A DNA stretch of 64,000 bases from Bdellovibrio sp. KM01 (GTDB lineage Bacteria > Bdellovibrionota > Bdellovibrionia > Bdellovibrionales > Bdellovibrionaceae): NCBI RefSeq assembly GCF_013752535.1, contig NZ_CP058348.1, forward strand, positions 2,666,001 through 2,730,000. The letters are read 5' to 3'. Below are positions 33,870 through 41,787 of this stretch, in pieces. The notes under the pieces were generated by a model, which saw nothing but the letters and a program-made list of their open reading frames with translations, was not told the DNA's origin and made no database searches. How positions within the stretch are numbered: position 1 is the first letter of the stretch; the number at the start of each line of letters is the position of its first letter. The translations under genes and the position numbers were made by a program.

Positions 33870-34334
33870 ATGAAAAAGCTTATCCTAATCACGACACTTT
33901 TGATCGGTTTCCAAGTTCACGCGTCTGTCACTCCGAAAGAGTTTAAAGCGGATCTAGTGACTGAAATGAATCGCTTAGCCAAAATCATCAATAAGAAAAG
34001 AGTCGGTTCCAACTGGCAATACTGCACGAAGTTCACGCCAAGACAGCTGCAACTTATTGAGAACATCATCAAAGAATCACCGGAAATTTCCGTTGAAGAC
34101 TTCAGCAACAAGCTGGCTCAAAAACTTAATTGTTTTAGAACGGAAGCCAACAAAGACGACAGCATCGACTTTTCTAAATCATTTTTTGGCTTCGCTATTC
34201 ATACTCCAACCTACATTAAGGACTATGAGCTGATTTCCGAAGCCCTGCTGTGGCTGAATGACGGCCAAAAGCCCCATAAGGACACGCCAGTCCTTGATTC
34301 CTACGGAAACTGGCACTTGGGACAAGCAAACTAA
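33870..34334 (+). CDS. Small exported protein, second of a paralogous pair
   Basis: 154 residues. MKKLILITTLLIGFQVHA is a signal peptide. It follows the same plan as its upstream neighbour: VTPKEFKADLVTEMNRLAKI against VSVDEFVDSYVAQMNRRL, then YCTKFTPRQLQLIENIIKES against YCTGLSNTQVQTIKNIVREN, and KLAQKLNCF against KLSDELKCY. A C-terminal extension is unique to it. The pair arose by duplication. Helical and probably periplasmic; no family recognised. Confidence 0.72.
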   Translation: MKKLILITTLLIGFQVHASVTPKEFKADLVTEMNRLAKIINKKRVGSNWQYCTKFTPRQLQLIENIIKESPEISVEDFSNKLAQKLNCFRTEANKDDSIDFSKSFFGFAIHTPTYIKDYELISEALLWLNDGQKPHKDTPVLDSYGNWHLGQAN

Positions 34335-34337
34335 CCA

Positions 34338-34375
34338 ATAAAAAACCCGCTGTAAAAAGCGGGTTTTTTATTTTT
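34338..34375 (+). terminator. Rho-independent terminator
   Basis: Stem AAAAACCCGC / GCGGGTTTTT with an eight-base loop and a further T-run, after the paralogous pair. It may also stop the convergent gene ending at 34399. Confidence 0.88.
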
Positions 34376-34398
34376 AAATCCTAAGGGTTTTAAAGGCC

Positions 34399-34761
34399 CT
34401 ATTCGCCGCTGGAGCGATAGGTTTTGTGAAGCTGGCAAGCACCCGCTTTCGTATTCAAAATATCAACACGGACCGTGCGGTTTAGCGGAAGCTCGATATC
34501 CTCATCAGTCGCTCCCTTATAAAGGAATACTGTTACTGTGTAGGTCTCCTTAACATCCCCGTTTGCCAACTCTATAGCATCGTCTGTTGTTGGACGGTCT
34601 GCCTTGAATTTATACAAGGAGACGTTTTTATCGGCCTTAACGATCTCCCCGATCATCTGAGTCAAAGCGTGACCTGCTGCTTCATTTTTGCAATTTATGC
34701 CTGCCGCCATAGCTTCAGAACCGATACCAAACAATACCAAACCGATTGCCAAAAGTCTCAT
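34399..34761 (-). CDS. Small exported protein of unknown function
   Basis: 120 residues from ATG 34761, chosen for GGAGGA eight bases upstream; a TTG at 34779 is unlikely. MRLLAIGLVLFGIGSEAMAA is a signal peptide. Mature part has two Cys (INCKNEAAG, GACQLHKTY) that may be bridged, and a beta-rich middle (VKETYTVTVFLYKGATDE). No family recognised. Confidence 0.7.
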   Translation of the reverse strand: MRLLAIGLVLFGIGSEAMAAGINCKNEAAGHALTQMIGEIVKADKNVSLYKFKADRPTTDDAIELANGDVKETYTVTVFLYKGATDEDIELPLNRTVRVDILNTKAGACQLHKTYRSSGE

Positions 34762-34901
34762 TGGACTGATCCTCCACAATGTTTCGTTGAGCAGAAATAC
34801 CCACTGTGAGGCCTGGGGTCACCTTTCAAAAGATTAAGCCTGAGGAATAGCGTTCCCTCAAAGAGGACGTGAGAAGGATATTCGTGGAATGGTTGAGCTT
34901 A

Positions 34902-35008
34902 AAAAGAAAAAGGCCGGAACATTAGTTCCGGCCTTTATAATCTCGTATAAAAATAGAGGTGAGCACATCATGCACCCGAGTACCTTCCTTGGTATCACCC
35001 CTCCCGTA
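34902..35008 (-). ncRNA. Candidate small RNA with its own promoter and terminator
   Basis: A promoter-like TTGCAA (35038-35043) and TCTAAT (35015-35020) are 17 bases apart on the minus strand. Transcription from about 35008 would run to the perfect stem AAAGGCCGGAAC / GTTCCGGCCTTT (34909-34936) and the T-rich tail TTTTTCTTTTT. The transcript would be about 100 bases with another hairpin (GATACC...GGTA). No convincing gene lies in this stretch: the only minus-strand frame reads straight through the terminator. It is a candidate from pattern alone. Confidence 0.4.
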
Positions 35009-35014
35009 GAAATA

Positions 35015-35043
35015 ATTAGACATTGTTGTGGTACACATTGCAA
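35015..35043 (-). promoter_or_regulatory. Putative sigma-70 promoter of the small RNA
   Basis: -35 TTGCAA and -10 TCTAAT, 17-base spacing, reading leftwards. The -10 box matches five of six consensus positions. Confidence 0.35.
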
Positions 35044-35240
35044 GCGTGTTATGCCACTTTTTTTAAGATTTTTTAAGGCCGCACATTGACCCCTCTTTTT
35101 TCAGCCATCTCACTATTCAAAAACCCTCCCTGGAACTCTTGAAGTAAAACTTTACTCGCAGCTTCCTAAAATCAAATCATTCAATAGTCTTTCCAACAAC
35201 TTAGTTGCCACGCTTGAAGTACTTTAATATACCATCGTTC

Positions 35241-35771
35241 ATGCAAAGATCGCTTTTCGAGGACCCCAGATTGCAATCGACTCAAGCCCACGGCGGCACG
35301 CTGTTTAAAAAAGCGCGTTATCGTTGCCGTCGACCTTTGAGCACCACAAAACCACTTCACGTGGTTCTGCGATCAAGCCAAGCCAAGGGTTCACTCAGTT
35401 TTCGAAAGTTTAAAAACTGGAAGCAGGTCGAATATCTGTGCCGACAATTCGCCCGAAAATATAAAATTAAAATCGAAGCCTTCGCGAACGGCGGCAATCA
35501 CCTGCACCTCACCCTCCGGCTGCACAGCAAGGACAGCTACACCCCATTCATCAGATCCCTGACCGGAGCTATCGCGCTTAAATTTACCGGCGCAAACAGA
35601 CATCAAAAGAACGCACAAAAATTCTGGGACTTCCGCCCCTTCACCGCCGTGCTCGAAAAAGCCAAGCAAGTACTGAAAAATTATGTATCGCTGGATTTAC
35701 TAAGAGATCTGCAAGTCATCCCCAGAATCGGGATCCTAACCCACCAAGAATGGCCCCCGCCGCCCCAATAA
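35241..35771 (+). CDS. REP-associated tyrosine transposase (RAYT)/IS200-like protein
   Basis: 176 residues from ATG 35241; a TTG at 35205 adds 12. The HUH motif of Y1 transposases is present as GGNHLHLTLRL (about residue 91), preceded by FARKYKIKIEAFA. The helix with the catalytic Tyr is probably AKQVLKNYVSLDLL (about residue 150). KFWDFRPF matches the W..RPF of RAYT proteins. There are no flanking IS ends and no partner gene, which fits a domesticated single-copy RAYT acting on palindromic repeats. The cruciform element at 15401 is a possible substrate type. Confidence 0.78.
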   Translation: MQRSLFEDPRLQSTQAHGGTLFKKARYRCRRPLSTTKPLHVVLRSSQAKGSLSFRKFKNWKQVEYLCRQFARKYKIKIEAFANGGNHLHLTLRLHSKDSYTPFIRSLTGAIALKFTGANRHQKNAQKFWDFRPFTAVLEKAKQVLKNYVSLDLLRDLQVIPRIGILTHQEWPPPPQ

Positions 35772-35808
35772 AAAAAGCCCACCTTTTGGGTGAGCTTCTT
35801 TATTTTTA
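35772..35808. terminator. Bidirectional rho-independent terminator
   Basis: Stem AAGCCCACC / GGGTGAGCTT with loop TTTT. A-runs and T-runs flank both sides. It separates the RAYT-like gene (plus) from the nuclease gene (minus). Confidence 0.85.
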
Positions 35809-35821
35809 AGTCCATTCAGAA

Positions 35822-36703
35822 CTAGAAGTCGTGAATTGAGTCCACTAGAGTTGGATAGTCTACGAACGGGTTTCTGTTGTACTGAGCTTCGAAGATCTTG
35901 TTATTGCGATCTAGCTCTTCATCGTCTGGCGGATTTTCGCGGTTCCATTTGCGAAGAATGGCTTCTTCATCTGGTGGAATCGGCAGATCGTAGCGAAGAG
36001 AGAAATAAAACAGGGCGCGTGCCACGTGACCTTTGTGACTTTGAGGTGGTTCGAAAATCTCGTCACGGTCGCCATCACCGATACCAAAGCGGGATGCTTT
36101 ACATTTCAAGGTCTGCGTGTCGGATTTCACTTCACCAAACCATTGGTTGCCACGGATCGAGTTCAATTGAGAATCCGTCGGGAACAAATGGTGAAGGTCA
36201 GATTTTTGCGTGTCTTTATCGAAACGTCGGCTGAACAAGCTTTGAGGCCATGTGTGCTCTACGTTCACCACAGTGTTGTCAGGGATGGAACCTGGAGCCG
36301 GCGCACCTCTGCTGCGGAAATCTGCGCGAGTTTTATAGTTATCGCAGTAAAAGTCTTTAACTGAATAAGTGTGAGAGTTTTGATCGTAAGCCAAATAGAA
36401 TTTGCCCATCAACCAAACGCGTGCGCCGTTATACCCGATTTTCGTGTGCGCGTAGCAGCCCTTAGCCGCTTGGCAATCAGAAACGATCATATCGTAGTCA
36501 CCATCTTGAGGGATGTGATAGCTGCGCAGGACTGATTTAATTCTGTAGATGAGATCTGCATCGGTTTTACCAGATGCCAGGTCTTGATAGAACTCAACTC
36601 CATAATATGGAATCGCTTGGGACGTTTGAGCCGCATAAGCAGCGCCAACGAAAAACAATGTGGAAAACACAATCACTGACTTAATGAGCTGGGTTAGCTT
36701 CAT
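35822..36703 (-). CDS. Secreted endonuclease I family nuclease (EndA-like)
   Basis: 293 residues. MKLTQLIKSVIVFSTLFFVGAAYA is a signal peptide. The beta-beta-alpha metal active site is clear: NVEHTWPQSLF and SDLHHLFPTDSQLNSIRGN, as in E. coli EndA and Vibrio Vvn. Several Cys (DCQAAKGC, FYCDN, LKCKASRFG) suggest disulphides in the periplasm. The enzyme cuts DNA and RNA non-specifically. For a predator it would help digest prey nucleic acid. An alternative is nutrient scavenging in a free-living relative. Confidence 0.94.
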   Translation of the reverse strand: MKLTQLIKSVIVFSTLFFVGAAYAAQTSQAIPYYGVEFYQDLASGKTDADLIYRIKSVLRSYHIPQDGDYDMIVSDCQAAKGCYAHTKIGYNGARVWLMGKFYLAYDQNSHTYSVKDFYCDNYKTRADFRSRGAPAPGSIPDNTVVNVEHTWPQSLFSRRFDKDTQKSDLHHLFPTDSQLNSIRGNQWFGEVKSDTQTLKCKASRFGIGDGDRDEIFEPPQSHKGHVARALFYFSLRYDLPIPPDEEAILRKWNRENPPDDEELDRNNKIFEAQYNRNPFVDYPTLVDSIHDF

Positions 36704-36807
36704 TCGGGTCCACCATTCGGTAAAGGGGGTGATTTTTCAGCCTCTGTCGCTGACCACTTTTGCTGGATCAGTGCACATATGTCAATGGGGCTATAAGAAA
36801 TTCCCGG

Positions 36808-37755
36808 TCAGGGTTGTGTTAAGGAAGAGCCCCTTGAAAGGACTCCTTGTCGATAGGCAAAGCCACCTAAGATACCGAAAAGACTGCCGCCCAAATGGGC
36901 CGCGTAAGCCACCCCCGTTCCTAAACCTTCCGGAGCTGACCAAAGATTAGCCAGATCAGTAATTAAAAAGAGAGGGATAATCAAAAGGGTCGGTAAAAAA
37001 ATCGCACCATAATGCTCTGGCAAAGGCGAGATAAAGTACACATAACGAACACGAGCCTTGGCCTGAGCCACACAGTAAAACGCCAGCAGCGCACTCACAG
37101 AGGCACTGGCCCCCACCATCGGAACAACCCCTTGCCCTTGAGACAGCAAGAAGCCCAAGCCACCTGCAAAGCCCCCAATCAGATACACCACCAAAAGCGC
37201 AGCACTTCCTGCCAAGCCTTCAACCGCAGCTCCCATCACTACCAGGAACAGCAAGTTAGAAAACAAGTGCATCCAATTGGAATGCGAAAATTGATAGGTC
37301 ACCCACGACAGAGGACCTTTTTCAACAGAGCTTAAACCAAAGCGAAATAGCAGCTGCTTTTTATAATCGGTGCGGAATTTTTTAAAGTCTTCTTTCCAAG
37401 TTGCGATCTGCACTTGATCACCTTTGTAATTGCGAAGCTCCCCGTCCTTTAGAAACTGGGAGTCGCGAAGGGCATAGGCCCCTAAAATCGCCAGCTGTTC
37501 GCTGCTAGAAGTACTTACCTGCTGCACCCACTGCGGAGTTTCAGCCAAGGTTTCTGGAGGCAGATTTTGCAGGTGTTGATAATAAAGACGGCCCGTCAGG
37601 GTCATCCCTTCTAAATCAAAAAGGCGATTGTTGGAAAGGTCACTACCTGCGCCACTAAAGATCAAAATAAAAATGAACACATTCAACGCCGCAAGAGTGA
37701 GCGTTAAAGGAAAGCGCTGAAACTGTCTAAGGTCTTCAGGACAAGGTACGATCAT
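36808..37755 (-). CDS. Rhomboid-family intramembrane serine protease
   Basis: 315 residues. About seven hydrophobic helices, the first at residues 17-35 and the rhomboid core from about 150. SNWMHLFSNLLFLVVMG matches the WR/HLxxN region, GASASVSALLAFYC holds the catalytic Ser (GxSx), and HLGGSLFGILGGF holds the His. Between helix 1 and the core is a roughly 110-residue soluble loop, larger than in GlpG. It overlaps the RDD-family gene by four bases, so the two are coupled and may work together. Confidence 0.92.
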   Translation of the reverse strand: MIVPCPEDLRQFQRFPLTLTLAALNVFIFILIFSGAGSDLSNNRLFDLEGMTLTGRLYYQHLQNLPPETLAETPQWVQQVSTSSSEQLAILGAYALRDSQFLKDGELRNYKGDQVQIATWKEDFKKFRTDYKKQLLFRFGLSSVEKGPLSWVTYQFSHSNWMHLFSNLLFLVVMGAAVEGLAGSAALLVVYLIGGFAGGLGFLLSQGQGVVPMVGASASVSALLAFYCVAQAKARVRYVYFISPLPEHYGAIFLPTLLIIPLFLITDLANLWSAPEGLGTGVAYAAHLGGSLFGILGGFAYRQGVLSRGSSLTQP

Positions 37756-38963
37756 TGAACACCGTATTTTTCCTTAAAGTCCTCAAGCCAAAGTTTCCCA
37801 CCATGAACACTCGCAGGAACACGACCGCCCTTTTTATGCCCCATGGATTTTTGCAAAGCCCAGATCGAACGGACATACTTTTTATCCATGGCCTGTCTTA
37901 AAGCGGTCACAGATTGCAGTTCCTCGATCAACTCAAGACTGCCTTCGAAATCGCGTTGATTATAACGCTGATCCGCTTCCAAAACCTGGGTGACCCAAAG
38001 TTTTTCAGAAGCATCCGTCAGTTGCACGTCTTCGGGATGATCCAGATATTGCGCCAACACACAGCCCGTGGAGGTTCTTTCTTCACAAACTTTCTTAAGA
38101 TAATCCACACGGTCCGCACCTTCACTCAGCAAGAATTTGGCAAAGTAGGCCATCGTCTGCGAGTTTACCGGATCTCCCCATAATGAAAGTTCAGCTTCTT
38201 TGTGCAAGCAATCTGCAGAAATCTCTTTCAGCAAAAACAAAGACAAAGCAGCATCCAGACGTTGTGGTCCCATGAGTTCTTTATCTTTGATTTCTTTGCA
38301 AGCGGCATCACTGCTGCCAGCGGCCACTTGATACTCACCTGCTGTCAATCCGTGATAACTCTTCATTAGGCCCAAAAAACCGACCAAGGCGAACATTGCA
38401 AAACTTAACTGCATCCACGAGGTGATCAAACGCTGCTCATGCGGTGCGGGACCACGATCATGTCGGCTCTTCAAAGTGATCACCATGGTATCAGAAGCCT
38501 TTTCATGGAAGGCACGACGCAAGGGATGAGCGGCAATTCCTAAAAATGGAATTGCGAGGAGCGCAAAGGAAGCACACCACAGTACCGAGCGCACCAGGCA
38601 CTGAGAAAATGTCAGACGCGTTTGTTGTTGTGGATACGACACCACACGCATTTGCAAAAAGAACTGACCGGGAGTCGCTTGAATTAAATATAGAAAAGCT
38701 GCCTGCAACAAAATCACAGCAACTGCAGACACCGCCATGATCAATAACGCCGCCACAATCCCTTCTTCAGAACGGGAGTTCAGCAGAAAGAAAGTTTTTG
38801 CCTGACGAACCAGGCCCGACACCAAAAGACTGATGACTGGTGAAAAGATCAAAAAATCCAGAACGAAGGCAAGGAAACGATCCATAACAAATGCGATCGC
38901 AGGCTCCTGCTTGAACTGTTTGGAATTATTGATTTCTGGAGCCGATAGATCTGGAAATAGCAT
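37752..38963 (-). CDS. RDD-family membrane protein with soluble C-terminal domain
   Basis: 403 residues. The RDD signature DRFLAFVLDFLIFSPV opens a domain of four to five helices, and ATPGQFFLQMRVV and RAFHEKASDTMVI follow. After residue 205 comes a large region with one helix (SFAMFALVGFLGLM) and then a helical, Cys-containing stretch (SDAACKEIKDKE, ISADCLHKEAEL, KVCEERTSTGCVLAQYL), probably periplasmic. RDD proteins are poorly characterised; some are linked to transport. The four-base overlap with rhomboid suggests it is a partner or substrate of the protease. Confidence 0.82.
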   Translation of the reverse strand: MLFPDLSAPEINNSKQFKQEPAIAFVMDRFLAFVLDFLIFSPVISLLVSGLVRQAKTFFLLNSRSEEGIVAALLIMAVSAVAVILLQAAFLYLIQATPGQFFLQMRVVSYPQQQTRLTFSQCLVRSVLWCASFALLAIPFLGIAAHPLRRAFHEKASDTMVITLKSRHDRGPAPHEQRLITSWMQLSFAMFALVGFLGLMKSYHGLTAGEYQVAAGSSDAACKEIKDKELMGPQRLDAALSLFLLKEISADCLHKEAELSLWGDPVNSQTMAYFAKFLLSEGADRVDYLKKVCEERTSTGCVLAQYLDHPEDVQLTDASEKLWVTQVLEADQRYNQRDFEGSLELIEELQSVTALRQAMDKKYVRSIWALQKSMGHKKGGRVPASVHGGKLWLEDFKEKYGVQ

Positions 38964-39002
38964 ACAGAACGTATCGGCCTGGGACAGAAAGGACTAAAGG
39001 AT

Positions 39003-39623
39003 TTATTGAGTAAATCTCAGAGAGTGAACGCGACCTTCAGAGTCGATTCCAAAGTGCGCTTTGCCTACGATAGTCTTGGAGTCGTCAATGAGGTTGAAAA
39101 CTTGTTCAGAGGCATCCGCCGTCTGAACCGGACTTACTTCTGAATAATCCAATCCGAATGCATCCGCATATTTCGTCAGGAAACTGGCTTTGTTGCTGAT
39201 CGCAAGTGCTTTCTCACCGGCTTGAGCGTCGATGAATTCCAGACTCTCGATTTTACCTTGAGAGATCTTCATGCCGTATTTGCCTTCCAGATAACCAAAA
39301 ATCAAATCATCGCGCAAAGTTGGCTTTTCCGCCAAGGCCGCAACGAAAGATGTTTTTTCGGAAGAAAGTTTTTTAGCGATTTCGTGTTCCCACTTCACGT
39401 CACGGGCAAAGACACCCGGTTCGAAGCTAGCGATACCACGATTGCCACGAGCCCCCAGAGCTGTTTCAGAATTATCGACCAACCATTGGTTAACGAAGAC
39501 CGTCATCAAGGCCACAGAGGCGATAGATAGTACCAGGACAGCTTTTTGCTCCTGGACTTTGTCCTGGAATCTTTTACGGAAAGATTTGTCTTTAGGAAAC
39601 TCTATCACTTTTGCATTCCCCAT
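39003..39623 (-). CDS. Single-pass membrane protein of unknown function
   Basis: 206 residues, GGAG before the ATG. Residues 1-28 are basic and cytoplasmic, one helix lies at about 29-50 (AVLVLSIASVALMTVFV), and the rest is periplasmic, with KYADAFGLDYSEVSPVQTAD and FGIDSEGRVHSLRFTQ near the end. No domain recognised. It follows the RDD gene upstream of it by about 40 bases on the other side of the rhomboid pair and may belong to the same transcript. Confidence 0.65.
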   Translation of the reverse strand: MGNAKVIEFPKDKSFRKRFQDKVQEQKAVLVLSIASVALMTVFVNQWLVDNSETALGARGNRGIASFEPGVFARDVKWEHEIAKKLSSEKTSFVAALAEKPTLRDDLIFGYLEGKYGMKISQGKIESLEFIDAQAGEKALAISNKASFLTKYADAFGLDYSEVSPVQTADASEQVFNLIDDSKTIVGKAHFGIDSEGRVHSLRFTQ

Positions 39624-39845
39624 GTTTGGTTCTCCATCGCAAAGTAACTTAAACCAGCAACGCTGGCTTGTAGATCATTCAAAGGCTACCCTGCGAAGGG
39701 CGTGCCGCTTGGGCGGTACTTTAATTCACTTAGACTCAGTATGACCGATAACCGATTAAACAGACGCACAAAACTTGGTTGACGTCTCACAATGATCGTC
39801 TCATATCGAATCGCAAAAATCAGGTCCAGCCCCACTCTTCAGACT

Positions 39846-41051
39846 CTAGTCCTGGTAAGATTTTACCCAGGAATCAATGCCAGCCTGCATTTGCGGCAGA
39901 TTATAGTAGAGTACTTTATCTAACTGCACCCCGTGGCCTTCGATACGATGACCTTTGCCACTGATGTACAGTGCTTCCGGAATAGAAATTTGTACTCCCG
40001 GCGCCAGCTCATCCATCGGATACCACACGCCCACTAAAAGTTGCCCGCGCGAAGGAGCCCCGCGAAGTGGTGCCCCTTTATACTCTTTAAGTGCTTGGCC
40101 CACCATCTCCGCTACCGATGAAGTTCTGCCGTCCACCAAGACTTTCAAACTGCCCGCAAAACAATTTGCCGAGCGGAATGTCCTTAAGTTTACTTCTCGG
40201 CTTTTCTCTAAAATCTCAAGTTGTTTTTCGTCATTTAAAATATCCGGCATTTCCGCTTTGCCTAAATTCGACTTCGGTTTTTCCAGCCTCCCCACCAGAG
40301 TGGGTTCACAGATAAACATCGACAAGAATCTTAAGCCCGCTACGAAATTGCCGCCGGCATTGTTTCTTAAGTCTATAACCACCGAGCGATACTTTTTAAG
40401 TTCATCTGCGATCGGTTTTATTTTTTCGTCTTTAAAAAACTCGGCACGGAATGAAGGAACTTCTAAAAGAGCCATTTTGTCTGAAACCCTGGTGATCTGC
40501 ATGCTTTCGTCACGCTTCACGACGCCGGGATGAAGTTTCAATGTGAATTCATCATTCCCACGGTGAACCTGATAGTCGCCCGCTTCGGATTCCATCGCCC
40601 AAGAACTTGGTTGTTCACCATTGATCGTGACGATAACGTCACCTTTTTTAAAACCCAATCGCTCGGCCGGTGATTGGGGGAAAACTTTAAACACGACAAG
40701 TTCGCTATCCACGAACTCTCCACTAAGCCCCGTCTCCTTCACTTCACCTTTCCAGATACCGCGAACTTCCGGGGCATCATAGATTTCCAAGTGAGAGACC
40801 TGCAGGGTGCTGAGGGTATTATTGATATCTCGAAGAATAAGATTCTTTTTGGTATAGGGAGTGACCATCTGACTGCGTTGCATACATTGTCGATGCCACT
40901 GGGAAATCTCCTTGTTCGGGAGATAGATTTTATCCAGAACCAAGTCGCACACCACGGGGTACGGATTCACAAACGATTGATTCATCGTCAGCTGGAAAGC
41001 TGCGTAAGCAAACCCCAGAGTTAAAAATACGGCGGCGATTCTATTTAACAT
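39846..41051 (-). CDS. PDZ-containing S41 (tail-specific) protease
   Basis: 401 residues from ATG 41051 (AAGGA upstream), since MLNRIAAVFLTLGFAYAAFQ is a signal peptide; an upstream ATG at 41114 would put 21 residues before it. PDZ domain at about 130-200 (FPQSPAERLGFKKGDVIVTI). The S41 core begins YRSVVIDLRNNAGGNF and the catalytic region is DGRTSSVAEMVGQALKEY (Ser about 310). VWYPMDELAPGVQISIPEA is a later family motif. These proteases trim proteins in the periplasm by their C-termini. Two Cys pairs are present. Confidence 0.9.
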   Translation of the reverse strand: MLNRIAAVFLTLGFAYAAFQLTMNQSFVNPYPVVCDLVLDKIYLPNKEISQWHRQCMQRSQMVTPYTKKNLILRDINNTLSTLQVSHLEIYDAPEVRGIWKGEVKETGLSGEFVDSELVVFKVFPQSPAERLGFKKGDVIVTINGEQPSSWAMESEAGDYQVHRGNDEFTLKLHPGVVKRDESMQITRVSDKMALLEVPSFRAEFFKDEKIKPIADELKKYRSVVIDLRNNAGGNFVAGLRFLSMFICEPTLVGRLEKPKSNLGKAEMPDILNDEKQLEILEKSREVNLRTFRSANCFAGSLKVLVDGRTSSVAEMVGQALKEYKGAPLRGAPSRGQLLVGVWYPMDELAPGVQISIPEALYISGKGHRIEGHGVQLDKVLYYNLPQMQAGIDSWVKSYQD

Positions 41052-41147
41052 TTCATCCTTGACGAAAAAATGGACTCCTTGCGGAATCCATTTTTCCAAT
41101 TTTCCATTGTCCATTAAGCAACTTCCATTGCCGAAGACTTTCGAAAA

Positions 41148-41591
41148 TTAAGCGGCAACCACAGTTTTCTTCTTGCGAGCTGCAGAAGGATCAATATGAT
41201 ATTGCTTAACTTTGCGGTACAAAGTCGCGCGACCGATACCCAAAGCTTTAGCAGCTTCAGTCAGGTTGCCTTTGTATTGAGCGATAGCGTTCTCAATTGC
41301 GTGTGCTTCCATCTCTTCCATTTTTTGAACGTTAGTAGATGCTGCAGTCGGCGTTGGGAACTGGATCAAGTTACCGTGACCTGAGTTATCAGTCGTCACT
41401 GGGCTGTTGCCAGAGATCAAAGCCGGAACACCAGCTGAAAGCTGTTGTCTGAAAAATGCATTATCAAGACCTTCTCTCCATTGAGCTGAAGAATAAGCCT
41501 GAACTGTCACATCGTGCTGCTCCCAGTACTTCTTTGCGTTTTCTACGGTTTCCTGGTTATCGCTCACCACGATCATTACTGTGCGTGACAT
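41148..41591 (-). CDS. Fis-type DNA-binding protein with divergent N-terminal domain
   Basis: 147 residues from ATG 41591, preceded by GGGAGGA. The N-terminal 60 residues (MSRTVMIVVSDNQETVENAK) resemble the start of a response-regulator receiver but lack the clear acidic pocket. The C-terminus is the Fis/NtrC HTH: MEAHAIENAIAQYKGNLTEA, AKALGIGRATLYRKVKQYHI. The sigma-54 AAA+ domain is absent. It is a DNA-binding protein of the enhancer-binding type reduced to ends, followed by a basic tail. Targets unknown. Confidence 0.82.
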   Translation of the reverse strand: MSRTVMIVVSDNQETVENAKKYWEQHDVTVQAYSSAQWREGLDNAFFRQQLSAGVPALISGNSPVTTDNSGHGNLIQFPTPTAASTNVQKMEEMEAHAIENAIAQYKGNLTEAAKALGIGRATLYRKVKQYHIDPSAARKKKTVVAA

Positions 41592-41787
41592 TCTTGTCCT
41601 CCCTATTTGAAACAATTTGCAATCATATTTGACTCACTTTGTACCTATCGGCGTTTCATCGTGAGAATTTAGGGCTAGTTGCAATTTTTTTTTGAGACAC
41701 TTTAACGGCGCCAAATCACTAGACTTTTGACGGGTACGAAAATACCAGTTGCATTAAAATTTGTGAATTTTGACGTAAAAATGGTCG

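Noticed and set aside
34858-35043. 61-codon open frame on the minus strand
   Set aside because: It reads straight through the strong terminator hairpin at 34909-34936 and has no ribosome site.
35205-35771. Complete insertion sequence
   Set aside because: No terminal inverted repeats, target duplication or accessory gene around the HUH protein.
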